Assembly (NCBI RefSeq): GCF_027595985.1
Contig: NC_073313.1
Span: 113,840,552 to 113,904,551 of the forward strand
Length of the DNA stretch: 64,000 nt
Direction of reading: 5' to 3'
Origin: Sorex araneus
Taxonomy: Eukaryota > Chordata > Mammalia > Eulipotyphla > Soricidae
The translations under genes and the position numbers were made by a program. Positions 32,415 to 44,550 of this stretch are shown here, in pieces (within the stretch, counting starts at the first letter, position 1; every line of letters starts with the position of its first letter). The notes under the pieces were generated by a model. That model saw only the letters and a list, made by a program, of their open reading frames with translations, was not told the origin of the DNA and did no database searches.

Positions 32415-32646
32415 AATCACTGTCACTGTCATCCCATTGCTCATCGATTTGTTCGAGCGGGCACCAGTAACATCTCTCATTGAGAAACTTATTGTTACTG
32501 TTTTTGACATATCCAATATGCCAGGCTTTGCCGTGCAGGCTCCATACTCTCAGTAGCTTGCTGGGCTCTCCGACAGGGCGGAGGAATCGAACACGGGTCG
32601 GTCTTGTGAAAGGCAAAAACCCAACCACTGTGCTATAGCTCCAACC
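32415..32646 (-). mobile_element. Full-length tRNA-headed SINE with RTE-type 3' end
   Basis: Minus strand: tRNA-like head (GGTTGGAGCTATAGCACAGT), body with GAGAGCCCAGCAAGCTACTG and GGCATATTGGATATG. The 3' end reads in frame as NERCYWCPLEQIDEQWDD, parallel to DERRCFWRLLKQIEDERDD of the RTE ORF end. Confidence 0.87.
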
Positions 32647-32723
32647 CATAATTCCGAGTATCTGTGTATTTTTGCATTATGTCTTTACCAATGTTATCTA
32701 TTTAATATTCCCCCAACAAGGAC

Positions 32724-32758
32724 ATTTTTATTGAATCACAATGAGATAAAGTTAAAAT
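32724..32758 (-). mobile_element. Very short L1 3' end
   Basis: TTTTTATTGAATCACAATGA followed by GATAAAGTT is the reverse-complement terminus of the L1 3' UTR, truncated to about 35 bp. Confidence 0.55.
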
Positions 32759-32904
32759 ATAGAATATGAGGTCAACAAGAAACCTGATTTCACTTGCTAC
32801 CCAAGTGATGACTTTAAAAATGTTATATGTCTAAGCCAAAAGTGCTGATAGCTTATTAAATAATATATGTAAATAACTTGTATGGAGTATATACATTGAA
32901 AGCA

Positions 32905-33137
32905 GTCACTGTATCACTGTCATCACTGTCATCCCATTGTTCATTGATTTACTTGAGCGGGCACCAGTAATGTCTCCATTCGTCCCAGCCCTAGATTTTA
33001 GCAGCCTCTCCTTACTCATTTTCCCCAAGGATTGGAGGCTCTTTTCAGGGTCAGGGGAATGAGGCTTGTTATTATTATTGTATTTGGCATATCGAATACA
33101 CCATGGGGAGCTTCCCAGACTCTTCCATCTCTCCAGT
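32905..33137 (-). mobile_element. 5'-truncated tRNA-less element with RTE-type tail
   Basis: Top strand: TCACTGTATCACTGTCATCA, ATTTACTTGAGCGGGCACCA, TTTAGCAGCCTCTCCTTACT and TTTGGCATATCGAATACACC, matching 29158-29400. The 5' block is missing. Confidence 0.82.
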
Positions 33138-33621
33138 AATAAAAAATAAAAATAACAATTCTATCTTTTTCATAGGATCAGTTAAGCATTACTGATTTTT
33201 GCACATCATAATTACTTGATAACGATTAGCAGTTACCTTCATACTTAGTCAACAAATATTAATTAATAATAAATTTATTTGTTATAATAAATTAATTTTA
33301 CTAAACAATTAAACAAATTAATTAAATAATAAATCAATTTAAAATAAGTCAACAAATATTAATAAATAGTAAATCTTATCTGAGTCCATTTCTGTTCACT
33401 TCTCTAAACCTATAATTTTTCACCTACTGAGATCATTTATACCCTAAAAAGTTCTGCTAAAGTAGAATAGTTTTGTAAAACACAAGTTGCTGACTACTCT
33501 TTTCTAGCGAGAGAATGCATTTAGGGAAGAGAGGCTCTAGAGCACAAAAAATAAATAATAATAAATACTCAGTCATTCCTGAGAAATAGAAAAGTCTTGC
33601 TTTCCAGTTTTGCATCCTTGA
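33138..33621. other. No gene; AT-rich with AATTAATAA-type repeats
   Basis: Positions 33240-33370 carry repeated TCAACAAATATTAAT and AATAATAAAT words. The rest is unassigned. Confidence 0.45.
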
Positions 33622-33795
33622 GGACTGTAGAGATAGTTTAACCAGTTGAGAGTATGCTTCACGTGCAGGAGACCCAAGTGTGATTTGCCACACTACCCGG
33701 TCCCCTGAACCACCACCAGAGCAAACCTCTAGCACAGAGCTGGAAGAAGCCCCTGAACACTGCCACGTGTGGCTTAAAAACCAAAAACAAATCTA
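33622..33795 (+). mobile_element. Old SINE
   Basis: GACTGTAGAGATAGTTTAAC head, GTCCCCTGAACCACCACCAG core, CTGAACACTGCCACGTGTGG and an A-rich end. Confidence 0.6.
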
Positions 33796-34079
33796 TCAGC
33801 ATGTCATTCTCTCTACTTGTGTTGGGATGTGATTCAAGTGGTATTACAAATGACTTGTTCAAGGTTTTGGGCTCAATCCCTCGAAACAAAATAAATCCTG
33901 GAGTGGCCCTAGGGATCCTAGAACATTGCTGGGTCTTCCCTCCTACAAAAAAATAATAATGAAGAAATAATATTTCCCTAAAACTGCAATAAAATATAAT
34001 TTGCTACTTTTATCATAATGAGGAGTGGGAATGAGACAGTTCAAGATAATATTTTGTCTCTCCATGAGCCTCATTAATA
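33796..34079. other. No gene; possible further SINE trace
   Basis: GGGCTCAATCCCTCGAAAC and CCTAGGGATCCTAGAACA are weakly SINE-like. Otherwise unassigned. Confidence 0.3.
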
Positions 34080-34092
34080 TTTCAAAGGTTTC

Positions 34093-35715
34093 GGGGAGGC
34101 TGTGGTAGAGAGGGAGGAGGTGGCAGCGACTAGCGGACTGGAGTCACCACCGGGCCCAGGCAGGATCTCTGTGGAGCGAGATCTACCTCCGACCCTTAAG
34201 CCAGAGACTCAGCCACCAGAGAAACATAGGAGAGCAATTAAGGATTTCAACAAATTCTGCAGTTTTGTCCTGGCGTATGCTGGTCATATCTCCCTTAGCA
34301 AAGAGGAAAGTGACTGGCCAGCCTCTGGCCTCAGCTCTCCATTGCGCGGTGAGAGTGCTGCAGTGATGGCTGGGATTCAGCCCCTTCAGATCTCCCAACC
34401 ATCCAGACCTTTGTTAAGAAAGCAAAGTCATCTAAGAGAAGGGCAGCTCAGACTGGTCCCACCCAGCCAGGACCCCCAAGGTCCACTTTCTCACACCTGC
34501 AGACACCTGACAGTGCTACCCTACTTGAGAACATGAAGCTCAAAGACTCTCTCTTTGATCTAGATGGACCTAAAATGACATCTCCACTATCCCCCTCATC
34601 TCTGACACATGCGTCCCGTCCCCCTGCTTCTCTTACCCCAGTGCCCCTTTCCCAGGGGGACCTCTCCCAGCCTCCTCGAAAGAAGGACCAAAAGAACCGA
34701 AAGTTGGGGCCAGGAGGGGGAGCTGGCTTTGGGGTTCTTCGGAGGCCTTGACCAGCCCCTGGGGATGGGGAAAAGAGGTCTCGAATCAAGAAGAGCAAGA
34801 AGCGGAAGTTGAAAAAGGCAGATCGGAGAGATAGACTGCCACCTCCTGGGCCTCCATGGGCACCTTCCAGTGATACAGACTCTGAAGAGGAGGAGGAGGA
34901 AGAGGAGGAGGAGGAGGACGAGGAGGAAGAAATGGCAGCAGTCGTAGGCAGTGAAGCCCCAGTCCCTGTGCTGCCTTTACCACCTGAGGCTCCTAGAATC
35001 GCTGCCACCGTCCACCCTGAAGGAGTCCCTCCCACTAACGGTGAAAACAAGGAGGTAGGCAGCACTGAAACAAGCCAAGATGGAGATGCCAGCTCCAGTG
35101 AAGGAGAGATGCGGGTAATGGATGAGGACATCATGGTAGAATCAGGTGATGACTCATGGGATCTCATCACGTGTTACTGCCGAAAGCCCTTTACAGGGAG
35201 GCCAATGATTGAGTGCAGCCTTTGTGGAACGTGGATCCACCTCTCCGGTGCTAAGATTAAGAAGACCAATGTCCCTGATTTCTTTTACTGCCAAGAGATG
35301 CAAGGAACTACGGCCAGAGGTCCGGCGGTTAGGAGGGCTTCCCAAATCAGGAGAACCCTGGCCTTGCCATCTCTAGACCACAACGTCCAGATGACAACGT
35401 AACTTGGGAAATGTTCCTCGGGGTCCTCAGGCTTATCCCCTAGAGTTTGGATCTTGTTCCATTTCAAGGCAAGAATTCCCAAGGAAGACTCGTTTGGAAA
35501 TGAGTATTTCATGTTCCTTTTCTACCCTCCCTTCCCACCTTGTGGACTCACTACTTGAACTCGGATCCATTCCAGTTGGAGGTGGAAGGCTATTTGGGTC
35601 CCTACACACTTAATATCTGTCCCTCATATCTGCCACCCCTCACTCTCTGGGCCAAGGTTGGAATTGGGATGGAATGAAACAGTTGTCTATAAAACTAGTG
35701 TAAATATAAAAAAAA
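34093..35715 (+). pseudogene. PHF23: PHF23 processed (retro)pseudogene
   Basis: PHF23 encodes a nuclear PHD-finger protein. The copy is intronless and collinear with the mRNA: TLKPETQPPEK and DFNKFCSFVLAYAG (from 34192), SPLRGESAA, MKLKDSLFDLDGPK (34533), an acidic run (34880-34930), [20 protein letters not shown], then the PHD finger (from 35170). It ends in an A run at 35708-35715. TTTCAAAGGTTTC at 34080-34092 and 35719-35731 is the target duplication, so L1 machinery made it. Damage seen: no recognisable original start codon, a loss of about 4 bp after the ESAA codons (34359), an in-frame TGA at 34752 (Arg position), Gly for the Cys in HLSC of the PHD finger (a zinc ligand), a 1-bp gain after FFYCQ, and the normal stop lost. 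The 34809-35402 frame is a leftover and is unlikely to be functional. Confidence 0.95.
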
Positions 35716-35731
35716 TTTTTTCAAAGGTTTC

Positions 35732-36579
35732 TTTTAACTATGGCTCATTTATGTTGTTAAAGCTCCAACATGTGAATAAAAAAGCAGCTCAAATATGCAG
35801 CGGTGGTGGGGGGCGGGCGTCAGGAGTGGTTTCCATGTTGTTTTCTGGAACTTTAAAAAGAAAGAACTGTAGTCTTATATTATTGTCAAATCATCAATGT
35901 TGCTTAAGGCTATGTGGCCTGTGAAGAGAAGAAAGTAAAAACAAAGAGGCCCTTCATGTTTATGCTCAATCACAAGCTGAAGCCTCATCTGAAGATTCGG
36001 AGTAAGGAACAATGTGGATTCCATGGAGCTCAGCTGTAAGGGAGAGGTGGGCTGCCAGACAGCACCCTTGCCAGCTCTGAATCATTACAGGCTTCTTGAA
36101 CTCAGCCAAGTTACCTGCTTCTCAATAAGATCTTTATTTGCCCTTCTATTCTCCTCAAGAGCTGCTGTCATTTCCTTTTCTGTCTGGAGACACTGGGAGC
36201 CGCCCCAGGCAATATGACTGGGCCGGTTCCTTGCACAACCCCCAAATCGCTGAAACGAAACATTATCTTAGAGTTTCCCCCCCTTTTGACTTTGTCTTCC
36301 TTGTTGAGTAGAAAGCATCATATTTCTCACATTTCTAAAGCTTCGACTATTCAGATTCTCTATTGGTTCAGCAAGGAATTCAGGCATTGGGATAGATGAC
36401 AAGGCCGGTCCTGGCACTTCTGGTATCACTTGTAAGTGCTTATGTGAGGATACACAAGAATTCACAATCAGGACCTCTTAGAGTGACAAAGCCTCAGAAA
36501 CTGCAAGACTGAGAAGTAGACTGGGAATGACTACAACTCGGTTATAAAAGGTTCATTTATTCCTCCCTTTACTCTTTTT
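35732..36579. other. No gene or recognisable repeat
   Basis: Flank of the retropseudogene with a G-rich patch at 35802-35820. No coding signal beyond short random frames. Confidence 0.4.
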
Positions 36580-36795
36580 TTTAAAATTTTATTTTCTTAA
36601 GGCTGTTCATCTTATTGATTGCATTCCATTTTTCAACACCAATCGCACCATCATTAGACCTTCCTACCACCATTATTTCGAATTTTCCCACCACCACTCA
36701 AGCCTGCCTGCCACAGCCAGATGCGAGATGATTTATTTTCTATTGCTTATTATGAATATCATGAGATGCCAAGTGGCCGCGTGGTCCTGAAATTC
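36580..36795 (-). mobile_element. Older L1/HAL1-type 3' end
   Basis: T-rich left edge, ATTGATTGCATTCCATTTTT, CACCAATCGCACCATCATTA and GAATTTTCCCACCACCACTC. The last phrase also occurs at 15537-15556 inside the L1 5' region. Confidence 0.45.
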
Positions 36796-37235
36796 TAAAA
36801 TTGTGAATGATTATCCTTCCTTTACACTTATACCAGGAATACTTCTTCAATTCCTATTTAATATCACATCAACCTCACCCCAAGGAAGCTCTCATCTGTG
36901 TCCATGGGTGGTTGGAGAATTAAGAAGACCCTTATAAAAAGCATGGTCAGTTCAAAGATGGAATGGCAGTGTCATGTAGTTCTCTAGGAAAAAAATGTAA
37001 AACAACAGATCATCCAGGCTTAAAGCCTTGGCACTTATTTGTTGTGTCTCCATGACAGGTGATGAAGCCGCCTAAATTAACTCAAGAGCACAGAGAACAT
37101 TATTTGTCTACCCCGAATAGAACAGCACAGATAGCTCACAGAATATCTGATTTTATATGTGCTAGAAAGTCAGAAGTTTCTGATAACACAACTAGCTAGA
37201 ATTGTATCCTTGAAACTATTAAGTGAGCAAGCTAA
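36796..37235. other. No gene or recognisable repeat
   Basis: Nothing identifiable on either strand. Confidence 0.4.
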
Positions 37236-37430
37236 GGGATAACTAAACGGCTTAGAGCAACTGCATTCCGAGCAGAAGGCCATGAATTCAATCCCCAGGG
37301 CTGCCTGGTGCTGTTTGAGCCTCGCAGCTTTACTCTCTCTGACTGCCAGTGCTGCAAATAGTTACTGGCCACACCACAGCCGGGTGGTGAGTATGGATAG
37401 CACAACTAAAGGCAGAACTAAAGGAGTATG
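37236..37430 (+). mobile_element. Old tRNA-like SINE remnant
   Basis: GGCTTAGAGCAACTGCATTC, then a B-box-like GAATTCAATCCCC. The 3' part is degenerate. Confidence 0.4.
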
Positions 37431-38372
<942 letters not shown>

Positions 38373-39559
38373 TTCTCCCCTAATAAATATCTTGTTATTT
38401 AATCACTGGCAGCTATAGTTTAAAGAAATTCTTCTTAAATTATAGAGAATTGTAATCAAAATTTTCCTTTGGATATTTAGTTTCCACATTTTATTCCATG
38501 AAGAACGTAAATTTATTACATAAACTTCAAAGACTTGGCATAGTGCTAGGTTCCCAGAATACTATTAATGGATATGATAAATAAGTTTTATAGATGCCAT
38601 TATAAAACTTATAGGGAGAAGCAGCAGATATTAAAGCAAGTAATCAAGAAAATATTGTGTTGGTATTTTTTATTTAAAAGCTAATGATTTGTTGCTATGT
38701 ATGGTGATATGTCATAGTGAACATTTTACAATCTATACAAGTAGATATTCATTAAGTTGCAATTCAAATCTGATATTATGTCAGTTATACCTTTAAAATA
38801 CTAGTGTTGTAGCCCAAATGCCTGAGCACTGCTTACAACATTTTATCATTCTGATCTCTATCAACCTCTCTTATTTTGTTGCCTTATACATATTGCACTT
38901 TGCACCAACTAGCATGAAAATGCTTGAAATTCCCAGAATTCCCCTCCTCTTACCTGCGGACATTTGTCCAAGCCACCCTTCACCTTAGCACATAGTTCTC
39001 CATAGGCTTACTTCAGGCATCACTCACTATTCTGGGAAAACTCTGAGTAACTTTTGTGTTCCCATTTTATCTGCCACCCTTATCATTGATAGCATTATAG
39101 CCAAGTAAGTGGAAAATTATAGGAAAGCAAAAATGATGGCAGACACAAGACATTCATACTCCTTTTAAAATTAATTTTGATTTAATAAAAAGTATCTCCA
39201 CTTGTAGGATAACATTGGTTTGTCTTTCAGCTTTGCCACAGGGAACTTCGGTTTATCAGGTTACACCCATCACAGTGCCCCTGAGTCACTCCCTTTCCTT
39301 TGTTTATCTGTAAACTCTTCTCTGCTCTCCTCCTCAACCAGTTCATCACCTTTTTCCCTAATCAGATTCTGTTAATTTGTAAAATCAGATCCTTCTAAGG
39401 ACACTGAACTTGTATTGTAAATTATGTCTTTTGTGTAGGTAAACTTAAGGCAATGTCCTTTTTGTATGGACAAAGGAAGACAGCTAATATTATGCTTTTG
39501 TAATTTGGGAGTTAATTGACTCTGAATAATATTCACTCCTTCACATCTGCTTTCTCAAC
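38373..39559. other. No gene; faint L2-like phrases
   Basis: About 38880-39090 vaguely resembles the 3' part of L2, but the match is too weak to call. The remainder is unassigned. Confidence 0.3.
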
Positions 39560-40890
39560 TCAGTTGCCCTTAGTCCCTAGCACCCCAAAAGCAGGCTCCC
39601 AACGAGGGACTGAATGGACCCAGAGCAAGCTGTGAGCTACCCTGACATCAAAATGGGCCAGGACAAGCGCCATAATACTTAAGTATAAGTTAAGAGCACG
39701 ATCATAGACAAACTCTGTCATGACCTAAAAGAGGTAACTGGGTAAGTACCCTGCTGTGGTTAGGAAGACTAACCTGGCCTGAGGACTGTGGTCTGGAATA
39801 TATAGTGAGATGTCCTCAGGAAGAATCAAACTTTAAGCTTGATATATCTCTTACTGTGCTCATACAGAATGACATTGTTAGAAATATTAGAAGTAAATTT
39901 ACTACAACTATTTAAGTGGATTACTAGCTGAGGAAAGAAGAAAGCGACACATCCTAGATGGAATCCTGCCCTTGAGTGGATCTCCTACTAACCTGGAGTA
40001 CTCTCTTTAGATGAGATTTTGTCCTTGAGTTAATCTCCTGGAAGAGTGGCCTTACCTCTCTTTGTTGATTTGTTAATGTTCAACCCCACCTTTGTATCAT
40101 CACCCTACGTGATTACTATATAAACTAAGACTGTAGATCGGAGTGTGGGGGTGGGTAAGATAGAAAGGATTCAATCAAGAAAAACAGAGAAAGAGAGTCA
40201 GGGAATAGTTGGAACCATAAGCAGGAGGAAGACAGGCAGAAGCAAAGAGATTCAGAGTCAGTAGGAGGGACAGTTATGGAGACAGCAGAGAGACAGCAGA
40301 GAGAGAGAGATAGAGGAGACAGGGAGATGAATACAGGGAAGAAGAAAAGGGGAAATACTAGACGAGAAAATACAAGAGACTGCGAGAGAAGAAATACTGG
40401 GGGGAGACAAAAGCTGGGAGAGATGAGATTGGAATACACTGCAATTGAGATCAACCAGTTTGGCCGTCATTCCTTCCTTCATCCGCCCTTCACCATCAGC
40501 CTCCCCGGTTGAGAGAAGCAGTGTGGGACTACGGAACGCAGATGGCAAAAGAGTTAGAGTGCTGAGGCCTGCCGTAGTGAATTCACAGCTCCCCCCCCTT
40601 GCTGGCTTAGTTAATTTACACCCACTCTTTTCTTAAAAAAATTTTTATTAGTGAATCACCGTGGGGTACAGTTACAGACTCAAAAAATTTCTAGCTTGCG
40701 TTTCAGTCATACAATAATTGAGTATTCATCCCTCTACTAATGCCCATTCTCCACCACCAATGATCCCAATATCCCTCCCACCACCCCCACCTCTGCCCCA
40801 TCCCCACCCCGCCTCTGTGGCAGGGCATTCCCTTTTGTTCTCTCTTTCCTTTTGTACACCCACTCTTAATGCTCAAATCAAACTAGTTTC
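39560..40890 (+). mobile_element. LTR-like block (endogenous-retrovirus type), ends unresolved
   Basis: The region has an LTR-like order: a long non-coding 5' part, a TATA-like CTATATAAACTAAGACTG at 40119-40136, and a GA-rich leader (40180-40400). No gag, pol or env frame is present, so at most a solitary LTR. It is interrupted by an L1 3' end at 40630-40854. The boundaries and family are not established. Confidence 0.35.
40630..40854 (-). mobile_element. L1 3' end
   Basis: TGAATCACCGTGGGGTACAG, TCCACCACCAATGATCCC and GGCAGGGCATTCCC match the reverse-complement L1 3' UTR. A perfect 13-bp duplication TACACCCACTCTT is at 40617-40629 and 40855-40867. Confidence 0.92.
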
Positions 40891-41129
40891 TTTTTTTGCA
40901 GAGATTACCACCTCCCCAGTGTCTCTTCTCCACTCCTTCTTCATTATAATAATGTATCCTGATAAAAATTATCGACTTTTCCTAGTCTTGAAAATAGAGG
41001 TAGACAATAGGATATAAGCAGAAGTCACAGAGAGAGAGACTTTGAGGAAATCTATTTTTGTCTTTGACCTTCCCTCAACCCATTACCCGGAATTTGTTTT
41101 TTGTTGATGCTTTGCTGTTTGTTCATTTG

Positions 41130-41208
41130 TTTGCAGTGCCAGGGACAGAACCCAGGTCTCATGTATGGATGGTGTGCATTTTACTTTTGAGCCACTTCCT
41201 CACTCCCT
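41130..41208 (-). mobile_element. Old tRNA-like SINE fragment
   Basis: GTGCCAGGGACAGAACCCAG and a TTTTGAGCCACTTCC end are reverse-complement tRNA-SINE features. Confidence 0.4.
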
Positions 41209-41439
41209 AGGATTTGTGTCCAAGCTTAATATTTCAGCAGATATTCTGATATTTTGAGGAAAAGGTGATGAGAATTACAATCAGTTGGCATTCCTGAGCA
41301 GTTTAACAATGACCAGCTACCACCTATCTTGTTTATTACGTAAGATAAATAAGCCCTCGTGTGTTTCAGTCACTCTGATTAAACTTGGTTCTTACTTCAA
41401 GATCAATGAAAATCTGAAATTGATGCATCTCAGCAAGTT

Positions 41440-41640
41440 CTGTTCCCTAGGCCTTAGCTATACTCATTCATGCCTGGAATCTGGAACTTTCCACTAGCCC
41501 TTCCCCTAAATCTCTGCTTGTCAAATCCTGCTAATATTGAAGACCCAGTTCAACACCCATCTAATGGAATTTTATCTTATCTTCTCCAAATGTAAATATG
41601 CTATTTCCTTCATTTGACTCATCCCTATTGAATTTTATCT
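41440..41640 (+). mobile_element. L2-like fragment
   Basis: CATGCCTGGAATCTGGAACT, AAGACCCAGTTCAACACCC and ATCTTATCTTCTCC follow the usual order of an L2 3' region, strongly diverged. Confidence 0.4.
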
Positions 41641-41894
41641 GGAATTTTCAGTGGAAAAAAAGGCACACATGCACACACACACATGCACACATACACATGT
41701 GTGTATGCTAATATGTACTTTGAGCACATTAAAGGTAGTTTGGACTAAGCAATAATGTTGGTAGGTTAAAGGCATTAAAAGTACTTTTGACTATTTACCA
41801 TATTTTCTTTTGATGTTTGCATAAGGACATGACCCCACTGTAAATTGATGAGCATCTGTATAATAATCTGTGATAGGCATTACTTAATGCTTTT

Positions 41895-42056
41895 TTTTTG
41901 CGTCACACCTGGCGATGCACAGGGGTTACTCCTGGCTCTGCACTCAGGAATCACTCCTGGCAGTACTCAGGGGACCATATGGGATGCTGGGAATCGAACC
42001 CGGGTCGGCCGCGTGCAAGGCAAACGCCCTACCCGCTGTGCTATTGCTCCAGCCCC
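41895..42056 (-). mobile_element. Shrew SINE, young
   Basis: Near-consensus reverse complement (GGCGATGCACAGGGGTTACT, ACCATATGGGATGCTGGGAA, CTATTGCTCCAGCCCC). A perfect 14-bp duplication TACTTAATGCTTTT is at 41881-41894 and 42057-42070. Confidence 0.95.
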
Positions 42057-42117
42057 TACTTAATGCTTTTATTTGTGCTGTTTGGTCTTGTTGTTGTTGT
42101 TGTTTGTTTTTTGTTTG

Positions 42118-42282
42118 TTTGTTTGGGGCCATATCCAGCTGTGCTCAGGACTTTCCTATAGTTCTACACTAATGGATTACTCTTGGTGGCCTCAGTGGGG
42201 AACATATGATGACAGGGACCAAACCCATGTCAGCTTTTGGCAAGGCAAGCACCTTACCTGCTGTACTATCTCTCCAGCCCTT
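42118..42282 (-). mobile_element. Old SINE
   Basis: GTTTGGGGCCATATCCAGCT, GGGAACATATGATGACAGGG and CTGTACTATCTCTCCAGCCC are diverged reverse-complement SINE. Confidence 0.7.
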
Positions 42283-42983
42283 GTGTGTACTTTTTTGGAT
42301 TCTCTACAATGAATAGAAGATAAATATAGTAAACATTCAGCAAATCCTTGTCGATTACATATCAACTTGTAACAAGAACAAACTTCTCTTTACACATAAA
42401 CACAAACACATATACACATACACACAAACATTGTATGTAGTATTTGTGGAATCAGGTTTGATAGAGCATAAGTATAAAATATAGACTATGACTTCCAGTG
42501 GTGTCATTTATTTAATATGGATGATAAAATTATTCACATGACAATGAGAGATATGCTTTTGTTAAACTTTCTATTGAACACCTTTTGATTTTAATTTTTA
42601 TTCAGTGTCTCCACAATGAACGCAATGAACTCGTAGTGTGTAAATAGAGTTGTATTAAGATGAATGAGGGCTTGAGGTGGGAATATCATAATCAGAGATG
42701 AAACTTGAAAAATATGAAAAACCCAGATGAAATTGATGAAATTCTCAGGTAAATTGAGGGTAGGAGAAAGGAAAGGAGAAATAAGCTTGTACTATTTGGC
42801 CCAGACTATGAGAGCAGGTAAGTAAACTTTCTGAAAGGTCTGCTATTCCAGCTCATGTCAGATATTGGAAATTTTTTACTAATGCATTCCCTGAATAAGG
42901 GTATTTAGTAAAAATAGATAGATATGGAGAGAAAGAGAGAGTGAATAAATTGTGAGAGAGAGATAACGTGAAAGAAAGAGGCT
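42283..42983. other. No gene; inverted partner of 46090-46140
   Basis: Positions 42548-42600 match the reverse complement of about 46085-46138 (TTAAACTTTCTATTGAACACC). Otherwise no feature. Confidence 0.45.
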
Positions 42984-43165
42984 GGGGCTGGGGCAATAGC
43001 ACAGCAGGTAGGGCGTTTGCCTTGCATGCGGCCAACCCGGGTTCAATTCCCAGCCTCCCATATGGTCCCCCGAGCACCACAAGGGGTAATTCCTGAGTGT
43101 AGAGCCAGGAGTAATGCCTGTGCATCGCTGGTTGTGACCCAAGGAGCAAAAAAGAGAGAGAGACA
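42984..43165 (+). mobile_element. Shrew SINE
   Basis: GGGCTGGGGCAATAGCACAG head, B-box-like GGTTCAATTCCC, CATATGGTCCCCCGAGCACC core and a GA-rich tail. Confidence 0.88.
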
Positions 43166-43195
43166 GAGAGACAGACTGCTGTGTTGAAAGACAAT

Positions 43196-43376
43196 TTTTA
43201 TTTCTTGGTTTTGGGGCCACATACAGTGACACTCTGGTGCTGCTAAAGGTTACTGCTGGTGCTGCACAGGAGTTACTTCAGACAGTTCTTTGGGCACCAT
43301 ATGGGGTGCTGGTGGTCAAAATTGGGTTGTCTGCGTGCAAGGCAAATGGCCCTACCAGCTGTACCTTCTGGCCCCT
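43196..43376 (-). mobile_element. Old SINE
   Basis: TTTGGGGCCACATACAGTGA, GGGCACCATATGGGGTGCTG and GTGCAAGGCAAATGGCCC on the top strand. Confidence 0.65.
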
Positions 43377-44320
43377 AAAGAAAATATTTTAATGAAAGAT
43401 GAAAATTAATAACTGCCTTAGGGACAATGCAGTGCTGGGGATTTTATGGGGCCTTCTACATACAAAAGATGTACTCAGCCTGCTGAGCTCTCTCCAGCTT
43501 CAGGAAAGAGAATTCTAAGATCATTAAAAATAAACTATGACAATTGAGGAGGAGGATTTATTTTTATTTTCTAATGTAGATGGTATTTTCTTTACTAAAT
43601 CCAATGTTATAGAATTAATGTTTTTAACGAGTGCTCCATCAGCTACTGCTTTGGTTGAAGAGAAGTTTTTGGCAGACTGCCAGAAAATTAACACAGACCA
43701 GCGTTAGTCCACAGACCATGGGTTGAAAAATGGGGATGTAGTATGCAGTTTCTCTTCTGGAAATACTTATTCCTTTGTACTTTAACTATTGAGATTAACC
43801 TTGTTTCTTTTTTATTGCAATGCTGTGGTTTACAATAATGTTAATAATACTTTGTCAACACCACATCCATCACTAGAATGTCTGCTTCATTCCGCCAGAG
43901 TCCCAAGGGCCCCTCCTAGTACGCCCACCTCTAAACCCCAACCCCAGCCAGGTAAGCATAATTCTGTAGACCAAATCTGCAATTCTGATGCCTTTGACTA
44001 TTTGTTGTTCCCTTACTTTTTTTCTTAATATCTCACATATGAGTGACATCCTTAATTTTATTGTGGAGGTGGTAACACCTGTACACATATAGGTGAATAA
44101 AGCTGAACTCCTAAAGTTCCAAGAATTATGAATCAATAAGTTGATAAAAACGTTTTTCAAAATCTTTATTTTTACTTTTTGACAGGTACATAAATTTTAA
44201 AAACTATAGTATAATTAAATATGCTAACACATTTAAAATTTACAGGAAATAAATCCCACAAATATACAATTCAGTAAGAGTGAAGAGAGGAGAATTTCTT
44301 AAAAGTTGAAAGAAAATATG
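43377..44320. other. No gene or clear repeat
   Basis: A SINE-like trace may lie at 43425-43500. The rest is AT-rich and unassigned. Confidence 0.4.
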
Positions 44321-44480
44321 GGGTTGAACAGGCAGCACAGTGAGTAATGTGATTGCTTTGCATGCAGCTGACCCAGGTTTAATCCCTGGCACCCCATATA
44401 ACCCTCTGAGCACTGCTAGTTGTGACTCTGAGTTAGGAGAACTAGGAGAAACTCATGAACATTACCATGTGTGGCCAATT
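44321..44480 (+). mobile_element. Old SINE
   Basis: GGCAGCACAGTGAGTAATGT head, B-box-like GGTTTAATCCC and CTGGCACCCCATATAACC core. Confidence 0.65.
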
Positions 44481-44486
44481 TTTTCA

Positions 44487-44513
44487 TACATATATATATA
44501 TACACACACATCT

Positions 44514-44545
<32 letters not shown>
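44487..44545. repeat. (TA)n microsatellite
   Basis: TA-rich run directly beside the 3' tail of the RTE LINE. Confidence 0.92.

Positions 44546-44550
<5 letters not shown>

Noticed and set aside
34448-35170. 240-codon minus-strand open frame with a serine run
   Set aside because: It is the antisense shadow of the PHF23 retropseudogene; the serine run is the reverse complement of the glutamate codons.
34809-35402. 197-codon open frame as a functional PHD protein
   Set aside because: It lacks the N-terminal half, has lost a zinc-binding Cys and runs off frame after the PHD finger, all inside a processed copy with a target duplication.
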